Shown here piece after piece: positions 7,816 to 16,921 of a stretch of 22,361 nt of DNA. Position numbers and translations under genes: made by a program. Within the stretch, counting starts at the first letter, position 1. The number at the start of each line of letters is the position of its first letter. This stretch comes from Chrysophaeum taylorii. Its lineage: Eukaryota; Sar; Pelagophyceae; Pelagomonadales; Pelagomonadaceae. The notes under the pieces are model-generated. The model searched no databases. It worked only from the letters and a program-made list of their open reading frames with translations, and was not told the DNA's origin. The DNA is taken from positions 1 through 22,361 of the forward strand of contig JAQMWT010000220.1 in the NCBI GenBank assembly GCA_029834535.1. Direction: 5' to 3'.

Positions 7816-8212
7816 GTTGGCGTAAAAACAAACGTTGTCAGCCCATCCAGGTGGGCGTCACATTCCGTCGCACATACGCCCGGCGACAAGACGCGTACAC
7901 CCCGCGGGCGGGGCCCTTACTCTCTTCGCGTGCCCCGCAACTCGGCGATGACCCCGATTCGGCCCCGGGGTGGTACGTCCGCCCTCTAGGTACCATTATC
8001 TCCGTAGTGCTTGTACCTCCGTACGGGCCTAAAATCTAGTTTTCTTGGTTTCCCTTCCTGAACCACAATTTCGCCTCGGAAGAAGATAGTTTGTGCCTGT
8101 GTCTCTGACGCCTTTAGCCACGCACATTCCCAAACTACGAAACTACCCTGTCCGCGAGCTGTCTCACCGCCTCTTTATTCGAGCCGACGATGACTGTTAT
8201 AATAGGCCCATG
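7816..8212. other. Intergenic, no gene seen
   Basis: I see no protein family, RNA gene or clear repeat in these roughly 400 bases between the MITE and the stop codon of the EH-domain gene. Short open frames here have no recognisable content. The 3' untranslated region of the EH gene must lie in the right part. Confidence 0.5.
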
Positions 8213-9361
8213 TCAAACTTCCACACTCGGCGCGTCTCCTCCTGGTACCATGATGGCCGGCGAGGTCGATGCCGCGATCGTCCCTGGAGGGCCCTCGCCG
8301 GGGGTGTCGAGGTGCGGAGGGGGCGGTCTTGTGGGAAGAGAAGGCGACCCGGTCGGCTCGTCATCATCATCGGCGAGGTCCTTGGGTTTTGGAGGCGATG
8401 ATGTAGGGGCGGAGTCGAGCAACCCTTCTGGCGCCCGGTATTTTTTCTTGTTGCGCTTATTTTTGCGCGCAGCGGGGGGGACGAGGTTGGCGGGGAGATA
8501 GAGGGGGAGCGCCTTATTGTTGTTGTTTCCAGCTGCCATGCCCTGGCCGTTCTGAGAAGGAGCCGCGCGCGCCCAGGAAATGAGGTGGAGGAACAGGACA
8601 AATTCCTCGAAGTCGAGAGATCCGTCGCGGGTGACGTCGGCGAGGTGCCAGGCGTCCCTGAGGTGGACGCGCGCGACGCCGGCGACGGCGTCGCGGAGTT
8701 CGTCGCGCGTCGTCATCGCCTCGAGGACGGCCGCGCCGGAGACGAGGCCAGCGGGTGAGCTAATCGCCTCGAAAAGCGGTCGCCAGCGCGGCGCGTCGTG
8801 CGCGAGTGCCCACGACCTGTCGACGCGCTGGCGCCATCTGCGCAGCCTCGACGAGTAAACCGAGATCGAGATCGAAATGCTCCATCCCACGACGCCGAAG
8901 AGCGAAAAGCCAATCGACCCGACCGCGCCGAGCAAAGGGTCGTGGGACGATGCGATGCCCGCGAGGTTGTCCGGCACGTCGCCCGTCCAGGTCTTGGCGC
9001 GGTCCTCGAGGCGTCGTAGCATTTGCCGCATCAGTCCGCCCGCGCGCGACGCGTCCTTCTCGAGCAGGTCGTTCACGCAAATCGGCTCGTCGTCCTCGGT
9101 CTCGTCCCACGGCGCCGATTCGGTGTCGCCCCGGAGAAAATTCAGCGCGGCCTTCTCCTGGTACACCCCGAACATCCAACTCACTTCGATTGTCCCAGCG
9201 TAACCGCGCTCTTCAAACAGGCTCCCGGCAAGCTTCATCAGTTTTTGAACCTGCTGCTGCTGCGACTGGTCCTTCCGCGACTCGGAGTCCATGTCGCCGC
9301 CGGCAACCACCTCGGTCCACGACGATGAGCTCCGCGGAGACTCGCTCTGGTCAGAAGACAT
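8213..9361 (-). CDS. EH-domain protein with a membrane segment
   Basis: The protein has 382 residues. Residues 1-40 are Ser- and Gln-rich and polar. Residues 143-170 form a hydrophobic segment (LLGAVGSIGFSLFGVVGW), probably one membrane helix. Residues 190-265 match the Eps15-homology domain: LVSGAAVLEAM, then the Trp of DAWHLAD at 238, and an EF loop with D242, T244, D246, G247, D250 and E253, followed by FEEFVLFLHLI. EH domains bind NPF peptides of endocytic and trafficking proteins. The tail from 270 is basic (KNKRNKKK) and then Pro-rich with an acidic DDDDE patch. A single EH domain beside a membrane helix differs from Eps15 and EHD proteins, so a membrane trafficking role is inferred only. 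The ATG at 9361 is the first in the frame. The kinase gene lies 286 bp upstream on the same strand. Confidence 0.75.
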   Translation of the reverse strand: MSSDQSESPRSSSSWTEVVAGGDMDSESRKDQSQQQQVQKLMKLAGSLFEERGYAGTIEVSWMFGVYQEKAALNFLRGDTESAPWDETEDDEPICVNDLLEKDASRAGGLMRQMLRRLEDRAKTWTGDVPDNLAGIASSHDPLLGAVGSIGFSLFGVVGWSISISISVYSSRLRRWRQRVDRSWALAHDAPRWRPLFEAISSPAGLVSGAAVLEAMTTRDELRDAVAGVARVHLRDAWHLADVTRDGSLDFEEFVLFLHLISWARAAPSQNGQGMAAGNNNNKALPLYLPANLVPPAARKNKRNKKKYRAPEGLLDSAPTSSPPKPKDLADDDDEPTGSPSLPTRPPPPHLDTPGEGPPGTIAASTSPAIMVPGGDAPSVEV

Positions 9362-9647
9362 GGCGCTTTGGTATTATTATGCCGCCGTCGTTACCGCAAG
9401 CGCAAAATAATAAGCGGGGGGTATGATCTGATGATCTGAGGTCGGTGGCGAGAAGAACCAACCAACGCGCGGTGGCTCACGACGACGATGGAGGATGATG
9501 ATCCGGATAATAAATTGTTGCGGCGGTGGGAAGGGGCATTAGGCTTTTTCGAAAGTGGTGGGTCGTGAAGAAAGAAAGAGAGATAGGTGCTTGGGGAATA
9601 CGAATGAATGAACTTTGGGTGGGTGGGCACGAATGTTGTTGTCGTCG

Positions 9648-11636
9648 TCAAGGCGCAGCGGTGGCCGGTCGGTCGAGAACGACGGTGTCCCCCGCGTAGG
9701 CAAAACCCTTGAAGACGTTGCTGTTGCACGATGACGGTGTTCGACGTGTTCGTTGGAGATGAACGTCGGCGGCGGGGGTGTGCATATCTAGTCCTCGCTG
9801 TTGTTGTTGTTGTTGGTGTGGGCCGGCGCGCCTGTTGTCGGGGTGGTGAGCGGCGGCGGCGGCGTCGTCGTCTTGGTCCGACTCGCCGTCGTCGTCGAGC
9901 TTGGGAAGCTTTGAGTTTTCGGTGCAGACGAGCGCGCCGTCGTCGGCGAACGAGAAATACTTTGGCAAAACGGGCACGTGAGGAGGGTCGAGGTTTGGGG
10001 CGTCGTCGAAGTCCAGGCCCGCGAAAAATGGGTGTGATTTGACGGCGTCGGCCGAATCGAGGCGGTTGGCGACCTCCCTTTCGAGCAATCCTTGCAAAAA
10101 GCGCGCGGGCGTTTGTTGCCAGACTTGCGCGTCAAACTTAGGCTCGGCGCGGAGGATGTTGAGAAAGAGTTCGCGCGGAAGCTTGGAGTAAAAGGGCGTG
10201 GCACCGGTGACGAGCTCGTAGCACAAGACGCCGAGGGCCCAAAAGTCGACGGCGGTCGTGTATCCCGCGACGTCCTTGCGCAGGAGCTCGGGGGCCATGT
10301 ATTCGATGGTGCCGGCAAACGAGCGGCGCTTGCGCGGTTTGGCGACGTCGGAGACGGCAGCGATCCCAAAGTCGCAGAGGGCGACATGGCCGTAGCGGTT
10401 GACCAGGACGTTACTGGGCTTGATGTCGCGGTGCACGATGTTCTTGCCGTGCAAGTATCCCAGCGCGAGCGCGAGCTCGGCCGCGTAGAAGCGCATCGCG
10501 GCGACGTCGCAGCGGCCGTTTGTCTCGGGGATCGTCGCGCGCAGCATCGCCTTGAGCGAGCCGCCGGCGTAAAAGTCGGTCACGAGGTATAAGCGGGTTT
10601 CAGTTTGGAAGGCGTACCGGAGGCGCGCGATGAAGGTGTGGCGGACGACGCGGAGGACGTCGCGTTCGAGCTTGGCGCGCGCCTCGCCGCCCGACTCGAG
10701 GACGACGTCCTTGCGGAGGACCTTCATCGCAAAATAGCGTCCCTTGTGGGGCTCCAGCTTCATGCGGACGAGGTAGACCGTCCCAAAGCCGCCGCGGCCG
10801 ACGCGGCGCCGTCTTTCAAAGTCGGCCGGGCTAAACGGCTGCTCCGACATGCGCGAGTCGAGGCCGCCGCCGCCGCGTCTTCGCGCCGTCGACGGCGGCG
10901 GGGGCGGCCGCCGCTTGGGCTTGGCGGCCGGGGTTGTCGCCTCGCTCGTCGCCTCGAACATGCCTGTCGGCCCCCCCCCCCCCGTCGGCGACAACAACCC
11001 GCCGCTATCGTCCGAGGACGACTTTTTGCTCGAGAGTTGGCGGCGCGTGACGCCGCGGAAAACGCTGCCCAACGAAAAGCGCGGCGCCGTCGAGCGCGAC
11101 CGCGTATGCTGCGACGCCCACAGGTTCGCCGCGCTCCGCTTCCTGGGCGGCGTCAGCAGCAGCCCGCCCCCGATCCGCTTCGCCACCACCAGGTTTGCCT
11201 CGAGGACCGGCGCGTTCCCGCTCACGGGCGACGGCGGCGCGCTCCGGTGCGGCGACGCGAAGTGGACGTGGACGTCGTCGATCGTCTCGAACGCGGGCGT
11301 CGGCTCGCGGGCCTCCTTCGAGGTGGCCTCCCTCTCCCGCTCGACGGAAAACCGCGTGTCCGATAGAGCGTCCGAGAGTCCCCCGAGCCGAACCGACTGT
11401 CGCTCTTTCTCGTCGACCATCTCGATCGGCTCCTCGTGGCCCGGCAGAACCGTCGGCACGGCGTCTTCGAGAACCGCGCTCGCCCGGAACACGCCGAGCT
11501 TCCGGTCGTCCCGCTCCGACCTCATCACTTCGATTGGGAACCTCGCGTCGCCGGCGACGACCTCTTTGTACTCGGGCATCGTGATGACGCCCTCATCGAG
11601 CAGCCGCTCGGCTCGCTCGATGACCCTCTCGCTCAT
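9648..11636 (-). CDS. AGC-type Ser/Thr protein kinase
   Basis: The protein has 662 residues. Residues 1-265 are a long, mostly disordered N-terminal region with Ser- and Pro-rich stretches. The kinase domain is at about 273-540: glycine loop GRGGFG at 280-285, ATP Lys in AMK at 305, catalytic loop HRDIKPSN at 402-409, DFG at 422-424 and APE at 448-450. The activation segment RRSFAGTIEYMAPE and the tail HPFF...PPHVPVLPKYFSF are AGC-like, close in style to S6K, AKT and PKA. The catalytic set is complete, so it should be active. Near the C-terminus FKGFAY at 642-647 has the form of the AGC hydrophobic motif, but Ala stands where the phosphorylated Ser or Thr is expected. A Gln run is at 608-613. 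A run of 13 C (10971-10983 on the plus strand) encodes a Gly stretch. No PH, C2 or other named N-terminal domain is seen. Confidence 0.92.
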   Translation of the reverse strand: MSERVIERAERLLDEGVITMPEYKEVVAGDARFPIEVMRSERDDRKLGVFRASAVLEDAVPTVLPGHEEPIEMVDEKERQSVRLGGLSDALSDTRFSVEREREATSKEAREPTPAFETIDDVHVHFASPHRSAPPSPVSGNAPVLEANLVVAKRIGGGLLLTPPRKRSAANLWASQHTRSRSTAPRFSLGSVFRGVTRRQLSSKKSSSDDSGGLLSPTGGGGPTGMFEATSEATTPAAKPKRRPPPPPSTARRRGGGGLDSRMSEQPFSPADFERRRRVGRGGFGTVYLVRMKLEPHKGRYFAMKVLRKDVVLESGGEARAKLERDVLRVVRHTFIARLRYAFQTETRLYLVTDFYAGGSLKAMLRATIPETNGRCDVAAMRFYAAELALALGYLHGKNIVHRDIKPSNVLVNRYGHVALCDFGIAAVSDVAKPRKRRSFAGTIEYMAPELLRKDVAGYTTAVDFWALGVLCYELVTGATPFYSKLPRELFLNILRAEPKFDAQVWQQTPARFLQGLLEREVANRLDSADAVKSHPFFAGLDFDDAPNLDPPHVPVLPKYFSFADDGALVCTENSKLPKLDDDGESDQDDDAAAAAHHPDNRRAGPHQQQQQQRGLDMHTPAADVHLQRTRRTPSSCNSNVFKGFAYAGDTVVLDRPATAAP

Positions 11637-11798
11637 AGAACTACGGCGCCGGCCGAGGGCATCGTCCCTCGCGGCGTCGTTTGGCCGTTACAATTTTGAT
11701 TTGAGAAAGAAAACAAGGGTCGTCGGCCCCTATGCCCCACCAGGGTCGGGGTCGGTGTCGATCATCATCATACGTTATACACACACTACGTAACGTAA

Positions 11799-11905
11799 TT
11801 ACACAGCTATCGCGGCGTCCGGAGGCGGGGGGGCTTCGAACTGCAGATGCCAACAGTGGGCCGCGCTTCGGCGCTGTTGTCGAGGTTGGTGTTGTTGCTC
11901 GCGGA

Positions 11906-11940
<35 letters not shown>

Positions 11941-12920
11941 GAAAGGGACGGGTGATGATCGTCCGCATTAGAGAATGGGAGCGAGCAGGGCAGCGGCGGC
12001 AAAGCCGGGATTGTGGCGGTGGGGTGCCTGCGTCGCCAGTTCGCCTCCGCGCGACGGCGATGGATGGCAGCGGCTGCGTCGTAGACGTCGAGATCTATGG
12101 AGTTTCTTGCGGCGAGCTGGGCGAGAACAGCCCTCGCGTCGACAAACCACGAGTAGTTTCCGTAGATGGTGCGGCGATGCGCCTCGAGCGCGTGCTTTCG
12201 CGCGCGGCGGTACCTCGAAACGTCGGGGCGCTTCGACTTGGGGACGCGGCCGAGGTCGTGATGGAAGCACAGCGCGTCACCGAGCCACGCGACGGTGAGG
12301 GGTGCGTCGAGCCACTCGGCGACGATAACGAGGTCGAAGTCGGAGAGCGCCGCGAGCGCGCGGTCGAGGTCGGGGGCGCCGCGCGATAATATTTTGGCGT
12401 AAACGTTGTCGAGCTCGATCCAGAACTTGTGGACGCCGTCGTTGCCGCGGCGCGGAGGTTTCTTCGAATGGCGGGCGACCCACGAGGCCAAGGGTTCGAC
12501 CTCGTCGAGCGTCGCAAGATACTGCGCGATGATCCGGTCGATCGGGTGCCGCAGGACGGTCGTGGTGACCCACCCGGCGCGTCTCGCGGCGACAAATTCC
12601 GAGTTCGTTTTTGGGTGCGACAGCGCGTACGACTCGACCCACGTGATGTTTGGCTGAACGAACAGCGACGCGAGCAGATTTTTTCCCACGACGAACCCCG
12701 CACACATCTTAACGTAGAGGTGGAGCACGCCTGGAGGCCGCGCGCAGTCGCTTCGCACGGGCGCGCACGCCTCGCTCGGACTCTTTCCGTTGGGGACCCA
12801 TCCGTTCAGGGTCAGCCGCACCGTGCCCGCGCACGCGCGCGTCAAGTCCACCACCTCCTCGGCGGCGCCGCCGCTGGGCGCCCGCAACAACAACGACAAG
12901 AAGAAAGGAAAAGGGCCCAT
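11799..12920 (-). CDS. Secretory sulfotransferase-like protein
   Basis: The protein has 373 residues. Residues 1-19 (FPFFLSLLLRAP) look like a signal peptide or anchor, which points to the Golgi or secretion. TVLRHPIDRIIAQYL at 121-135 matches the 3'-phosphate PAPS-binding motif of carbohydrate sulfotransferases (usual form R-D-P-x-x-R-x-x-S-x-Y). The Arg is present but the Ser is Ala132. LYVKMCAGFVVGKNLL at 68-83 is in the place of the 5'-phosphosulfate loop and is a weak match. DFDLVIVAEWLDAPL at 194-208 fits the usual later strand. Residues 325-373 are low complexity with an Ala run (GCC repeat), Gln and Arg. Sulfation of a glycan is the likely reaction and the acceptor is unknown. The start ATG at 12920 is 146 bp from a divergent gene. 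Confidence 0.65.
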
Positions 12921-13066
12921 GGGGGCTCGGAAGGGGTTAAGGAATTTAAGCCGGGGTTAGGGGGGAGTAAGTTGTGCAATGGTTAGAGCCTCGGGTAGGG
13001 GGGTTTAGGGTGAAATTTAGCCGTTGTACCACCAGCACCAAGGGCTTGTTGGTGGTTGTTCTCGTC
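12921..13066. promoter_or_regulatory. Shared divergent promoter region
   Basis: Only 146 bp separate the start codons of the sulfotransferase-like gene (minus) and the coiled-coil gene (plus), so both promoters must overlap here. The stretch contains G-rich blocks and two similar short direct repeats, GAATTTAAGCCGGGGT near 12947 and GAAATTTAGCCGTTGT near 13013. No TATA box is evident. Confidence 0.45.
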
Positions 13067-15166
13067 ATGGAGAGCGAGGAGGCCGCGCGGCTCGCGCGGT
13101 CGAGCGTGGGCGAGCTGTTGCGGCTCGCGCGGGAGCGCGGGATCGATGTGGAGCGGTGGTTCATGCCAGTCCCGGAGGGCGGGGACGAGGCGGCGACGCG
13201 TTGGTGGCACGAGGGGCGACTGTGTCGGCGCGAGGCGTTCGAGCGGCGGCTGACGGGGCTCGGGCTGGGTCTCGCCGCGGGCGCGAGCGAGGATGTATCG
13301 CAGCAGATCGAGGCCGCGTTGAGCCGCGAGTCGATCGAGCGCATCGCGTCGACGGCCGCGGCGCGCGTCGACGACGACGACGACGCGGCGTGGGTCGCGA
13401 TGCGCGAGGTCCTCGCCCTCGCTGACGAGGACGATGAGGCGTCGTTCTCGTCCGAGCAGAAGAACCGCGTGTGGAGGCCGGAGGAGCTCGAGAAACAGCT
13501 GCGCGGTGGGTGGCTGGTCGTCGACGAGACGAGCGCGCCGCGGAACGAACCGACGAAAGGCGGGAACGCGGCGACGCGGTCGGCCGAGCAGGAGTTCCTG
13601 GCGCTCGTCGAGGCGCGGCGCGACGGACCCGAGTTGCTGGCGTCGTTGCTCGCGGCCGTGCGACGCGCTATCGCGCCAAACGCGAGATCGTCGAGGAAGG
13701 ACAGGGCGCTCGAAAAGCGGCTCGTGTCGCGCCGCGTTTTTGCGAGCGCGTTGGCGGCGCGGGGGCTCGAGGTCGCGCGCCCGGGGGCCCTCCTGGCGGC
13801 CATCCGCGACGCCGAGGCCGGCGGCGAGAGCGCGAGGCGACACGCGACAAATAGGACGCGCGCGACGTTTGGCGCCGTGCGCGCGTACTTCTGGCGCGCG
13901 CGCGCGCGGCTGCTGCGCGACGAGCGGCGGCTGTTTCGGCGGAGCGGAAAGCCCTGGGACGCGTGGGTCGAGGCGAAGAACGAGGCCGTCGAGGCGAAGG
14001 AGACGCAGTTTCGTCGCGCGCTCGCCGGCCTCGACTCGGACCTCGACGCGGCCGTCCTCGACGACATGCTCCGCAAGTATAAGCTCCTCGAAGGCGACGC
14101 CCTCGACGAGGCGCTCGCGATGCTGACGGAGCGCTACGTCAACGGCCCTGACGGCCGCTTCGACGCGCTCCGACTCGCCTCGCGCAAGCCGGGGACGACC
14201 AAGAGGGCCGCGCGCCGCGAGGTCGCGCTGCGCGAGCGCCGGCGGCTCGCCGACGCCGAGCGTCGCGAAGCCGGCGTGACGAGGCTACTGTGGGCCGAGT
14301 ACGCCAAAAGCCGCGCCAAACCCGACGCCGAATCAAAACCCTTTGCCGCCTGGCTGCGCGAGGCTTTTGAGGCGCACGACAAGGTGAAGACCAAGGTGGG
14401 CGACTGGGTCGCCCACAAGCGATGCTTGGCCAAGCGCGCCGCGAACGACGCCAAGCGCGCCGCGCCCGCGTCCGTCCTCGAGTCCGAGCTCCGGTCGCTC
14501 GTCAGCATGTGTGATGCCCGCGTCGGCGACCACCACGAGCCCTCGCGCAAGGGCCTCGACCTCGAGCGCCGCCTCCGCCACCTCCGCGAGCTTGGCGTCG
14601 TCACGCGCGCCGACTTCCAGCGCGCCTTTGGTTCGGACTTCGCTTTCTCTCTTTTGGCCGATCCAAAAACCGCCGCCAAGGCCCTCAAGCTCGCGGATAT
14701 CGAGACGCGCGACGCCCTCCACGACCGCCACCACGACGACAACAACGTCAAAGATGTTTTCGACTACGACACGGCGCAGGCCGCGCGCGACGCCGCTGCG
14801 AAACTCGACGCGGCCAAACAGTCGAAGAACGACGCCACCTTCCGCATCTGGAAAGCCCACAAGTCCAAGCTCGCCGTTGAGGGCAAAGCGAGGGCCCAGC
14901 AGGCCTTGACCGACCTCGAACGCGACCGCGACCTCGCCAAACACGCCGCCAAAAAGGCGCTCACCGCGTGGCGCAAGGCCCAGAATCTCGTCCGCGAAAG
15001 AAAACTCCGCCGCCGTCCCAACAAGGGCGGCTGCGACGCGATCGAAAAGGCTCTCGCGCTCCGCCATCAGAGATACCTCGCCGCGAAAGACGCGTGCCGC
15101 GTCTGGCGAGACCTCGACCGCAAGCTCGCGAGACGCCTCCAGCAGGACGCAATAATGAAGACGTGA
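13067..15166 (+). CDS. Long alpha-helical, Arg/Ala-rich coiled-coil protein, unknown
   Basis: The frame is open from an ATG at 12974, but I prefer the ATG at 13067 because the 31 codons before it have a different, promoter-like composition. That gives 699 residues. Nearly the whole protein is helix-forming, rich in Ala, Arg, Glu and Lys. An acidic DDDDD patch lies near residue 104. Spaced W-x-x-x-K type elements recur: WDAWVEAK, FAAWLREA, DWVAHKR, FRIWKAHKSK, LTAWRKAQ and CRVWRDLDRK. Such Trp/Lys repeats are known from coiled-coil proteins of cilia and the microtubule skeleton (CCDC34 and CCDC181 type), so a cytoskeletal role is possible but unproven. No enzyme motif, membrane helix or signal peptide is seen. 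No intron signals interrupt it. Confidence 0.75.
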   Translation: MESEEAARLARSSVGELLRLARERGIDVERWFMPVPEGGDEAATRWWHEGRLCRREAFERRLTGLGLGLAAGASEDVSQQIEAALSRESIERIASTAAARVDDDDDAAWVAMREVLALADEDDEASFSSEQKNRVWRPEELEKQLRGGWLVVDETSAPRNEPTKGGNAATRSAEQEFLALVEARRDGPELLASLLAAVRRAIAPNARSSRKDRALEKRLVSRRVFASALAARGLEVARPGALLAAIRDAEAGGESARRHATNRTRATFGAVRAYFWRARARLLRDERRLFRRSGKPWDAWVEAKNEAVEAKETQFRRALAGLDSDLDAAVLDDMLRKYKLLEGDALDEALAMLTERYVNGPDGRFDALRLASRKPGTTKRAARREVALRERRRLADAERREAGVTRLLWAEYAKSRAKPDAESKPFAAWLREAFEAHDKVKTKVGDWVAHKRCLAKRAANDAKRAAPASVLESELRSLVSMCDARVGDHHEPSRKGLDLERRLRHLRELGVVTRADFQRAFGSDFAFSLLADPKTAAKALKLADIETRDALHDRHHDDNNVKDVFDYDTAQAARDAAAKLDAAKQSKNDATFRIWKAHKSKLAVEGKARAQQALTDLERDRDLAKHAAKKALTAWRKAQNLVRERKLRRRPNKGGCDAIEKALALRHQRYLAAKDACRVWRDLDRKLARRLQQDAIMKT

Positions 15167-15695
15167 TTTGTTACGACGACGACGACGACAAATAGTAATC
15201 GTTTTTTCTTTATTCCCCAGGGCCGCCGACGTCGCCATGCTCCACTTTTTCGGCGCAAAATAATTCGCGGGTCGCCATCGACCTTTTTGCCCGCTCAACG
15301 ACGTTGATGAGAGTATTTATTTTCCGTGCTGCTGCTGTTGTTGTTGTTATCTATAAATTATTCCCGTCGCGTCCGCGCGCCTTCGCTGCCGCCGACGCGA
15401 CCACCTTTGGTCTGTTCGTCCTACGCGGCGTTCCCGAATCCTCCTCTGCCGGCTTTCTTGGTCGACCATCACCTTCTACGGGCTGCGCGCCCGAGAGTTT
15501 TGCAAGAAATTACCACTGGAAGTCGTCCGGCGCCGCCACAACGCGCGACAGTATTTTTGCCCGCCTCGGCGTGTGCGTGCGGGCACTTCTTAAAATAAAT
15601 CGTCTTGGCGGTCGTGGAGGCGGTCCATAGGCCGCGAACGAGACAAGGCTACGCATCATCATGGAACCACCGATTTGGACTGGTGTTTTCGCACT
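15167..15695. other. Intergenic, no supported gene
   Basis: This gap starts with a short GAC repeat at about 15173-15190 just after the stop codon. It holds a 108-codon plus-strand ORF at 15304-15630 with a hydrophobic start (RAAAVVVVIYKLF). Nothing in that ORF is recognisable, and an equally long overlapping frame exists, so I do not call it a gene. It contains AT-rich spots that could be polyadenylation signals of the upstream gene, such as AATAAT at 15261 and AAATAAAT at 15593. Confidence 0.5.
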
Positions 15696-16463
15696 CTAGT
15701 CACCACCGCGTTCACAGAGGCGGTAATAATATGGCGCCCCGCTGGCGGTCCAAGTTAAGCTAACCGCACGCAGCTCGCGCTCTGCGGCAAGTGCCTGAGC
15801 CTCTACGAGAGAGCGTTGCGCTTTTATACTCACAACGCGGCGAGCTTCCGACTCAACAAGGCGATGGGCGCAGAGAGTCTCCCGAAGCGCCAGTCGATCT
15901 CGCAGGAGTTTTCGAAGCTCTTCGGTCACTCCGAGGGCGGCAGCGATCGACAAGCCCTCGATCGTTCCGTACAATTTATCTGTCGCTGCGCGGGTCCGCT
16001 TCAGAATGAGAGCGATGCGATCGACTTGACGAATCCTGTGTTGCTAGGTCGCCGCCTGCTCCGCCGCATCCAAACGAGAGACGTTAGCGGCGCGTCGTCC
16101 GCCGTGAGCACCTTGAATGAAGGCGGCAAACTCGCCACGCGAAATTCGACCATTCCGAGACATCGTCCTGAAGCAACTCCGTAGGGCGTCGTCGTTGCAC
16201 GCGGCTGCGGTGATATTGAGCGTCTTTCGCAGAGCCGTATTTATCACTCTGTCAAAAGATCTCCTGATCCGTCTCAGTGTCTTCCGAAGCAAGTCCCCGA
16301 TCGTTCGGACCTCAGAGCCCACCGCGGCTACGATCACTTTATGACGACGCACCCGCTCTGCAATCAAGGCCTTCTTTCTCTGCGTTGTCGTCTTAACTGC
16401 CTCCGGCGACGCGTTGTGGACGGACGTACGTGAAAGAAGTTCAATTTTTGTTCCGTTCGCGCA
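15696..16463 (-). pseudogene. EF-hand-like and coiled-coil gene remnant with in-frame TAG
   Basis: One continuous minus-strand frame from 16463 to 15696 is interrupted only by a TAG at 16044-16046. Upstream of the TAG lie a basic helix (RKKALIAERVRRHKVIV) and an EF-hand-like element, FRTMSRNGRISRGEFAAFI, where Thr and Ser replace the first calcium ligands. Downstream the same frame continues with heptad-like helices (VTEELRKLLRDRLALRET, QRSLVEAQALAAERELRAV) and ends WTASGAPYYY..., a little like the start of a WW domain. No ATG precedes the EF element, and a stop closes the frame at 16464. The 351-bp retroposon sits about 14 bp upstream. It is probably a truncated, dead gene. A spliced gene using only parts of this frame is an alternative. 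Confidence 0.45.
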
Positions 16464-16476
16464 TTATGGTTGTGGC

Positions 16477-16853
16477 AAGTCTTTTGAGACCCTTACCCTG
16501 ATCGCCGACTGTGCCTCATGAATCCTGAGCCTTGCGAGGGCATCCGCCCTCCCGGCGTAGGTTGGCACCTATTCGCCTCCCGGGCGGGCCGGTTGGCAGC
16601 CGGAACGTTCGCAGTGGGACGGGGTATGGCCGGGGGGCGAAGACGGAAGGTTATCGACGAGTTGGTTGTCAGTCACATCGCGGTCTCCTCGTCGCATGGC
16701 GACAAGCTTGATGGTCACTCTCCGCCGACCGACCTTTCGGCGCTCCTCGGCTACAGGCCCGTGATTCCGGACTGGCTCCTGTCGGTCCGACCTGGCTCCC
16801 ATGCTCGGGAGAGGTCTGAAGTTAGTTTAGTTAGTTAGTGAAGTCTTTTGAGA
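16477..16853 (+). mobile_element. 351-bp non-LTR retroposon (SINE or truncated LINE) with 13-bp TSD
   Basis: AAGTCTTTTGAGA is present at 16477-16489 and again at 16841-16853. Between them 16490-16840 ends in irregular TTAG units. Its last 65 bases match the fragment at 6819-6879. The exact duplication and tail show insertion by target-primed reverse transcription in plus orientation. I see no clear tRNA-like A and B boxes at its left end, so it may be a LINE 3' end rather than a tRNA-derived SINE. An internal 106-codon frame shows no RT or endonuclease motif. It lies between the EF-hand remnant and the sulfotransferase-like gene. Confidence 0.85.
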
Positions 16854-16902
16854 ATTCGCTGGTGGTGCCTACTTAGTACTACTCCCTCGAAACCCCCTCC
16901 AG

Positions 16903-16919
16903 AAAAAAAAAAAAAAAAA
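16903..16919 (+). repeat. A17 tract just before a start codon
   Basis: Seventeen A residues end two bases before the ATG at 16922. It may be a poly(dA) promoter element that keeps nucleosomes away, or the tail of an older retroposed sequence. No matching target-site duplication is evident. Confidence 0.7.
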
Positions 16920-16921
16920 GC

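Noticed and set aside
8800..9430. Long plus-strand frames opposite the EH and kinase genes, up to 253 codons
   Set aside because: They are antisense shadows of GC-rich genes: extremely Arg- and Pro-rich, without domains, while the minus strand has clear families.
12980..13010. A-box-like stretch with GGTTAGAGC, possible tRNA gene
   Set aside because: No B box or acceptor stem pairing follows, and it lies in the short divergent promoter.
13000..13015. GGGTTTAGGG, telomere-like repeat unit
   Set aside because: It is a single unit among other G-rich promoter sequence, so there is no sign of an interstitial telomere.
15304..15630. 108-codon plus-strand ORF with signal-peptide-like start
   Set aside because: No family resemblance, low-complexity Val/Ala start from trinucleotide repeats, and an overlapping frame of similar length. 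GC-rich DNA gives such frames by chance.
16518..16838. 106-codon ORF inside the 351-bp retroposon
   Set aside because: It runs into the TTAG tail and shows no RT, endonuclease or zinc-finger motif, so it is not treated as coding.
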